From Candidatus Solibacter sp. (GTDB lineage Bacteria > Acidobacteriota > Terriglobia > Bryobacterales > Bryobacteraceae): a stretch of DNA of 7,793 nt. The notes under the pieces are model-generated. The model was given only the letters and a program-made list of their open reading frames with translations, was not told the DNA's origin and did not search any database. Positions 5,364 through 7,793 of this stretch are shown here, one piece after another; the stretch's first letter is position 1, and each line of letters starts with the position of its first letter. The position numbers were made by a program, and so were the translations under genes. The stretch is from NCBI GenBank assembly GCA_017883345.1, contig JADGNT010000209.1, positions 1-7,793 on the forward strand, given 5' to 3'.

Positions 5364-7037
5364 ATGGAAGCGCGTTCCCAATTCGCCGTGAAGCTGTTGC
5401 CGTCGCTGGCCGACTTCGCCTTCCTCATGCCCATCGTGTTCCTCTTCGGACGCATGGAGGGAGTGAAGACGCTGCTCGGCGATTGCGACACCGGCTGGCA
5501 CATTCGGACCGGCGAGTGGATTCTTGCCAACGGCTGGGTCCCCATGCGCGACATTTTCTCTTTTTCCAAACCCGGCGCCCCCTGGTTCGCGTGGGAGTGG
5601 CTGAGTGACGTTCTCTTCGCCAGGCTCAATGCGCTCGGTGGATTGCAGGCGCTGGTGATGTTCACCATCCTCATGTTGTCCGTCACCTTCGGCGCCCTGT
5701 TTCTGTTGGTGCGGCGCAAGTCCAATCCCATCGTCGCCATCGCGGTAACGATGCTGGCCGCCGCGGCTTCGTCGATTCACTGGCTGGCCCGCCCGCATCT
5801 GTTCACGCTGTTGTTCCTGGTCCTTTTTTATGCCGCGCTGGAACAGGTGCAGGAAGGCCGCACCCGCCTGCTGCGCGTGCCGATTCTGGCCGCGCTTCCC
5901 GTGGTCACCATTCTGTGGACCAACCTGCACGGCGGTTTCTTCGTCGGCGCCCTGATGATTCTGGCCTACGGCGGCGGTGAAATCCTGCGCCTCGTCTTTT
6001 GCCCCAACGCCGCGGATCGCCGGCCGGCATGGCTCAAGGCGCGCAGCTATTTTCTCAGCGGCCTGGCCTGCCTGGCCGCCAGCCTGATCAACCCATACAC
6101 CTACCACCTGCACGTGCACATGGCGCAGTACCTGGGCGACCCGTGGAATTCGCAGCATATCATGGAATTCCTCTCGCCCACCTTCCACCATCCGACGGCG
6201 ATTTTCTTCGAGGCGATGCTGGTGATGGCCGTGGCCGCCGCGGTTTGGAACCTGCGCCAGGGCCGCTTCACCGAGGCGCTGCTGGTCTTCGTGTGGGCCC
6301 ACGGCGCGCTGCTCGCCGCGCGCAACATCCCGATTTTCATGATCGTCGCCGCTCCGCCCGTCGCCGCCGCCATTCAACAGTGGCTGGTCCACCTGCCGGA
6401 TCTGAACGTGGCCGCCTGGCTTCGCGGCGTGGCCGGGAAGTTCAACCGGGTGGCTGAAGAGACCGGAGAAACCGAGACAATCGCCCGCCTGCACCTGGTG
6501 AGCGTTCTCGGTGTGCTCCTGGTTGCCGCGCTGATCTACGCGCCGCACCCGCCCAAGAAGTTCCGCGCGGAGTTCGATCCCACGTCTTATCCCGCCGGCG
6601 CCCTCGCTACCCTGCGCGCCGACCCGGGCGGGCGCATCTTCACCTACGACCAATGGGGCGACTATCTCATCTACAGCCTCTACCCGGGCCACAAGGTCTT
6701 CATCGACGGCCGCAGCGATTTCTACGGCGACGATTTCGACAACAAGTGCATCGACGTCCTCAATGTGAAGTACGGCTGGGAGAAAACCCTCGGCGAGTTC
6801 GGTGTCAACACGATTCTAATGCCCCCTAGCGCGCCTTTGAGCGGCGCGCTCAAGGAATCCAGCCGCTGGCGCCTGGTTTATGACGATGGCATCGCGCTGG
6901 TGTTCCGGTCCGCATCCCGGACCGTGGGGGTTCAAGTTTCCGTCGCCCATGCTGGTGGCGGAGAAGGCCGTGATCGCGAGATCACGAAAACTCTGGCAAG
7001 TGATCCCGCGATCACAACAACCAAACCCAAAACTTAG
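5364..7037 (+). CDS. Polytopic membrane protein, GT-C glycosyltransferase-like
   Basis: This 557-residue protein starts at ATG 5364 (MEARSQFAVKLL), preceded by GAGAAGAA. An extra upstream reading would overlap the PilZ gene. About nine to eleven hydrophobic segments occupy residues 12-395. The first non-cytoplasmic loop carries GDCDTGWHIRTGEWILANG (39-57) and then P-x-x-D-x-FSFS (60-68) and WFAWEWL (74-80). This arrangement resembles the acidic first-loop motif of GT-C enzymes that use lipid-linked sugars. Further motifs are LARPHLFT (141-148), WTNLHGGF (185-192) and INPYTY (242-247). A soluble C-terminal part (about 420-516) has YDQWGDYLIY and VFIDGRSDFYG. The last 40 residues look unconserved and overlap the palindromes before flp. 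The substrate is unknown; decoration of pilin or another surface product is only an inference from position. Confidence 0.72.
   Translation: MEARSQFAVKLLPSLADFAFLMPIVFLFGRMEGVKTLLGDCDTGWHIRTGEWILANGWVPMRDIFSFSKPGAPWFAWEWLSDVLFARLNALGGLQALVMFTILMLSVTFGALFLLVRRKSNPIVAIAVTMLAAAASSIHWLARPHLFTLLFLVLFYAALEQVQEGRTRLLRVPILAALPVVTILWTNLHGGFFVGALMILAYGGGEILRLVFCPNAADRRPAWLKARSYFLSGLACLAASLINPYTYHLHVHMAQYLGDPWNSQHIMEFLSPTFHHPTAIFFEAMLVMAVAAAVWNLRQGRFTEALLVFVWAHGALLAARNIPIFMIVAAPPVAAAIQQWLVHLPDLNVAAWLRGVAGKFNRVAEETGETETIARLHLVSVLGVLLVAALIYAPHPPKKFRAEFDPTSYPAGALATLRADPGGRIFTYDQWGDYLIYSLYPGHKVFIDGRSDFYGDDFDNKCIDVLNVKYGWEKTLGEFGVNTILMPPSAPLSGALKESSRWRLVYDDGIALVFRSASRTVGVQVSVAHAGGGEGRDREITKTLASDPAITTTKPKT
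6970..7015. promoter_or_regulatory. Twin 16-bp palindromes in opposite orientation upstream of flp
   Basis: GTGATCGCGAGATCAC (6970-6985) and GTGATCCCGCGATCAC (7000-7015) are each GTGATC-N4-GATCAC palindromes. The second, read on the other strand, matches the first at 15 of 16 positions, including the spacer. Their centres are 30 bases apart, about three helical turns. They could be a pair of sites for a dimeric regulator. As RNA they could form two small hairpins or one 16-bp stem with a 14-base loop, ending about 20 bases before the pilin ribosome binding site. They lie in the coding tail of the upstream membrane protein. Confidence 0.6.
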
Positions 7038-7048
7038 GAGCGAACACA

Positions 7049-7240
7049 ATGACGTTTTTGCGCAATCTATGGAACGACGAACAGGGCCAGGATCTTATCG
7101 AATATACCCTGCTCATGGCATTTGTGGCGTTGGCTTCGGCGGCCCTTTTCATTGGCGCCGGCGGCAACATCAGCGCCATCTGGAAGGTCTCGAACGCGCA
7201 GCTCTCGAACGCAGCAACAGCAGCTAACGGAGTCAGCTAG
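7049..7240 (+). CDS. flp: Flp/Fap-type pilin subunit precursor
   Basis: This 63-residue protein has the class III signal of Flp pilins: a short charged leader MTFLRNLWNDEQG (1-13), predicted cleavage after Gly13, then QDLIEYTLLMAFVALASAALFIGAG (14-38). Glu18 and Tyr19 form the conserved EY pair, with Glu at mature position 5. The hydrophobic stretch acts first as a membrane anchor and then as the pilus core helix. The C-terminal part is short and rich in Ser, Asn and Ala, with a repeated SNA motif. AGGAG (7036-7040) lies 8 bases before the ATG and overlaps the TAG stop of the membrane protein gene. It is the strongest ribosome binding site among the rightward genes. It should be processed by a TadV/CpaA-type peptidase, which is not in this window. 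A stem-loop follows the gene and cpaB comes next, as in Tad pilus loci. Confidence 0.92.
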   Translation: MTFLRNLWNDEQGQDLIEYTLLMAFVALASAALFIGAGGNISAIWKVSNAQLSNAATAANGVS

Positions 7241-7248
7241 AGGCATTT

Positions 7249-7289
7249 GGGGCATGCCGGCGCTCAGGCGGTCGTCGCCGGCATGTCCC
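7249..7289 (+). other. Strong stem-loop just after the pilin gene
   Basis: GGGGCATGCCGGCG (7249-7262) pairs with CGCCGGCATGTCCC (7276-7289) over 14 bp, with one G-U pair and a 13-base loop. It starts 8 bases after the flp stop. No T run follows, so it is not a classic terminator. A role as an RNA 3' end stabiliser or partial attenuator, keeping pilin mRNA above cpaB mRNA, is plausible. Confidence 0.65.
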
Positions 7290-7357
7290 GAGAACGGCAG
7301 CTTGGAAAAGGAGGACAGACCGCGGCGCGTAAATAGGCCACAAATAATCGGCGGCGC

Positions 7358-7384
7358 GTTGCGGCGGAGTTGTTCTCCGGCAAC
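7358..7384 (+). other. Hairpin in the flp-cpaB gap
   Basis: GTTGC (7358-7362) and CGGAG (7365-7369) pair with CTCCG (7375-7379) and GCAAC (7380-7384) around a TTGTT loop, giving 10 bp with a 2-base bulge. A 10-bp palindrome CCGGCGCCGG follows at 7411-7420. No small gene or clear promoter is seen in 7290-7450. Confidence 0.4.
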
Positions 7385-7450
7385 GGCCGCGAGGAAGTGT
7401 TTTCCGGCAGCCGGCGCCGGTCGATCGAGTCGGGCGAGGCAGGGATCCAG

Positions 7451-7793
7451 ATGAATAAAAGATTCGTAGGTGTTTTGACTTTCGCGTTTCTCGTGGCAGC
7501 GGGCGCCAGCCTGGTGCTGTACCGTGTGCTGATCAACCGGACGGCGCCCGCCATTGCCGGTCCCGCGCTGGCGCAAGTCGCGCTCGCGACCAAGGATCTG
7601 GAAGTCGGCACCGTGTTGAAAGAAGATGACGTCAAGGTGGCCGACTGGCCGGGAGCCATCCCGGTGGGCGCCACCAGCGAGATCAAAGACGTCATCGGCC
7701 GGGGCGTCATCACGGCCATCTTCGCCAAGGAGCCGGTCATCGCATCGCGCCTTGCACCCAAGGGCGCAGGCGGTGGCATGGCCGCCATGATTC
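7451..7793 (+). CDS. cpaB: Flp pilus assembly protein CpaB/RcpC, N-terminal part (runs off the window)
   Basis: Translation from ATG 7451 gives 114 residues with no stop before the window end, so the 3' part is missing. Residues 1-30 hold a short basic start (MNKR) and one membrane segment (about 5-28). An Ala/Pro-rich linker follows, then a SAF domain from about residue 42: VALATKDLEVGTVLKEDDV, VADWPGAIPVGA, GRGVITAIFAKEPVIASRLAP. This pattern is characteristic of CpaB/RcpC, a periplasmic component of Flp/Tad pilus systems thought to act with the outer-membrane secretin CpaC/RcpA. AGGGATC lies just before the start. The gene follows flp after about 210 bases containing two hairpins. Secretin, ATPase and platform genes are expected beyond the window. 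Confidence 0.9.
   Translation, partial: MNKRFVGVLTFAFLVAAGASLVLYRVLINRTAPAIAGPALAQVALATKDLEVGTVLKEDDVKVADWPGAIPVGATSEIKDVIGRGVITAIFAKEPVIASRLAPKGAGGGMAAMI

Noticed and set aside
5262..6692. Long open frame on the minus strand (476 residues)
   Set aside because: It is antisense to the GT-C-like membrane protein. The composition is dominated by Gln, Gly, Glu, Arg and His with no domain pattern.
6994..7009. Sigma54 promoter for flp starting at TGGCAAG
   Set aside because: There are 11 bases between GG and GC instead of 10, a spacing that normally abolishes function.
6970..7015. CRP- or FNR-type binding sites
   Set aside because: The distance between GTGA and TCAC is 8 rather than 6 bases, and TTGAT-N4-ATCAA is not present.
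7187..7213. Repeated TCTCGAACGC in flp
   Set aside because: It reflects the repeated Ser-Asn-Ala residues in the pilin tail. Too short to call a separate repeat element.

Overview
The window suggests a high-GC member of the Acidobacteriota, probably of the Solibacter/Bryobacter type. The main evidence is the secreted von Willebrand factor A protein at 80-1162. Its layout and its C-terminal 'SQYFVSYTPNN...FHTLEVTV...RPGYW' block match the VWFA-related family named for Acidobacteria. Gene boundaries are tight and the codon bias is GC-rich. This assignment rests on family recognition only, not on a search.

Left part (1-3326). The first 57 bases are the 3' end of a rightward gene whose tail looks like a BON domain. 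It converges on a leftward four-gene operon that reads moeA (3326-2121), moaC (2124-1648), mogA/moaB-type (1655-1173) and the VWA protein (1162-80). The genes overlap by 4 bp and 8 bp and are then separated by 10 bp, so they are almost certainly co-transcribed and translationally coupled. The first three supply molybdenum cofactor steps: cyclic pyranopterin formation (MoaC), adenylylation of molybdopterin (MogA) and molybdate insertion (MoeA). The VWA protein is predicted to be secreted, and its metal-binding MIDAS motif is degenerate. Its link to the cofactor genes is unexplained.

Middle part (3327-4960). Upstream of moeA lies a non-coding stretch with a large imperfect inverted repeat (3384-3520), then an intrinsic terminator (3631-3667) for the leftward LuxR-type response regulator gene (4440-3685). 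That regulator has its own sigma70-like promoter (4547-4576). It faces a rightward gene set across about 520 bp of partly AT-rich intergenic DNA. This DNA contains a sigma54-like element (4638-4653) and several inverted repeats, including a nested pair just upstream of the PilZ start.

Right part (4961-7793). A rightward set reads: PilZ-domain protein (4961-5347), a polytopic GT-C-like membrane protein (5364-7037), a Flp-type pilin (7049-7240) and the start of cpaB (7451 to the window end). This is the head of a Flp/Tad pilus locus. A divergent regulator and a c-di-GMP-type PilZ protein at its edge suggest a regulatory module for pilus production. Two nearly identical 16-bp palindromes in opposite orientation, with centres 30 bp apart, lie just before the pilin gene. 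A 14-bp stem-loop lies just after it. These two are the most interesting non-coding signals in the window.
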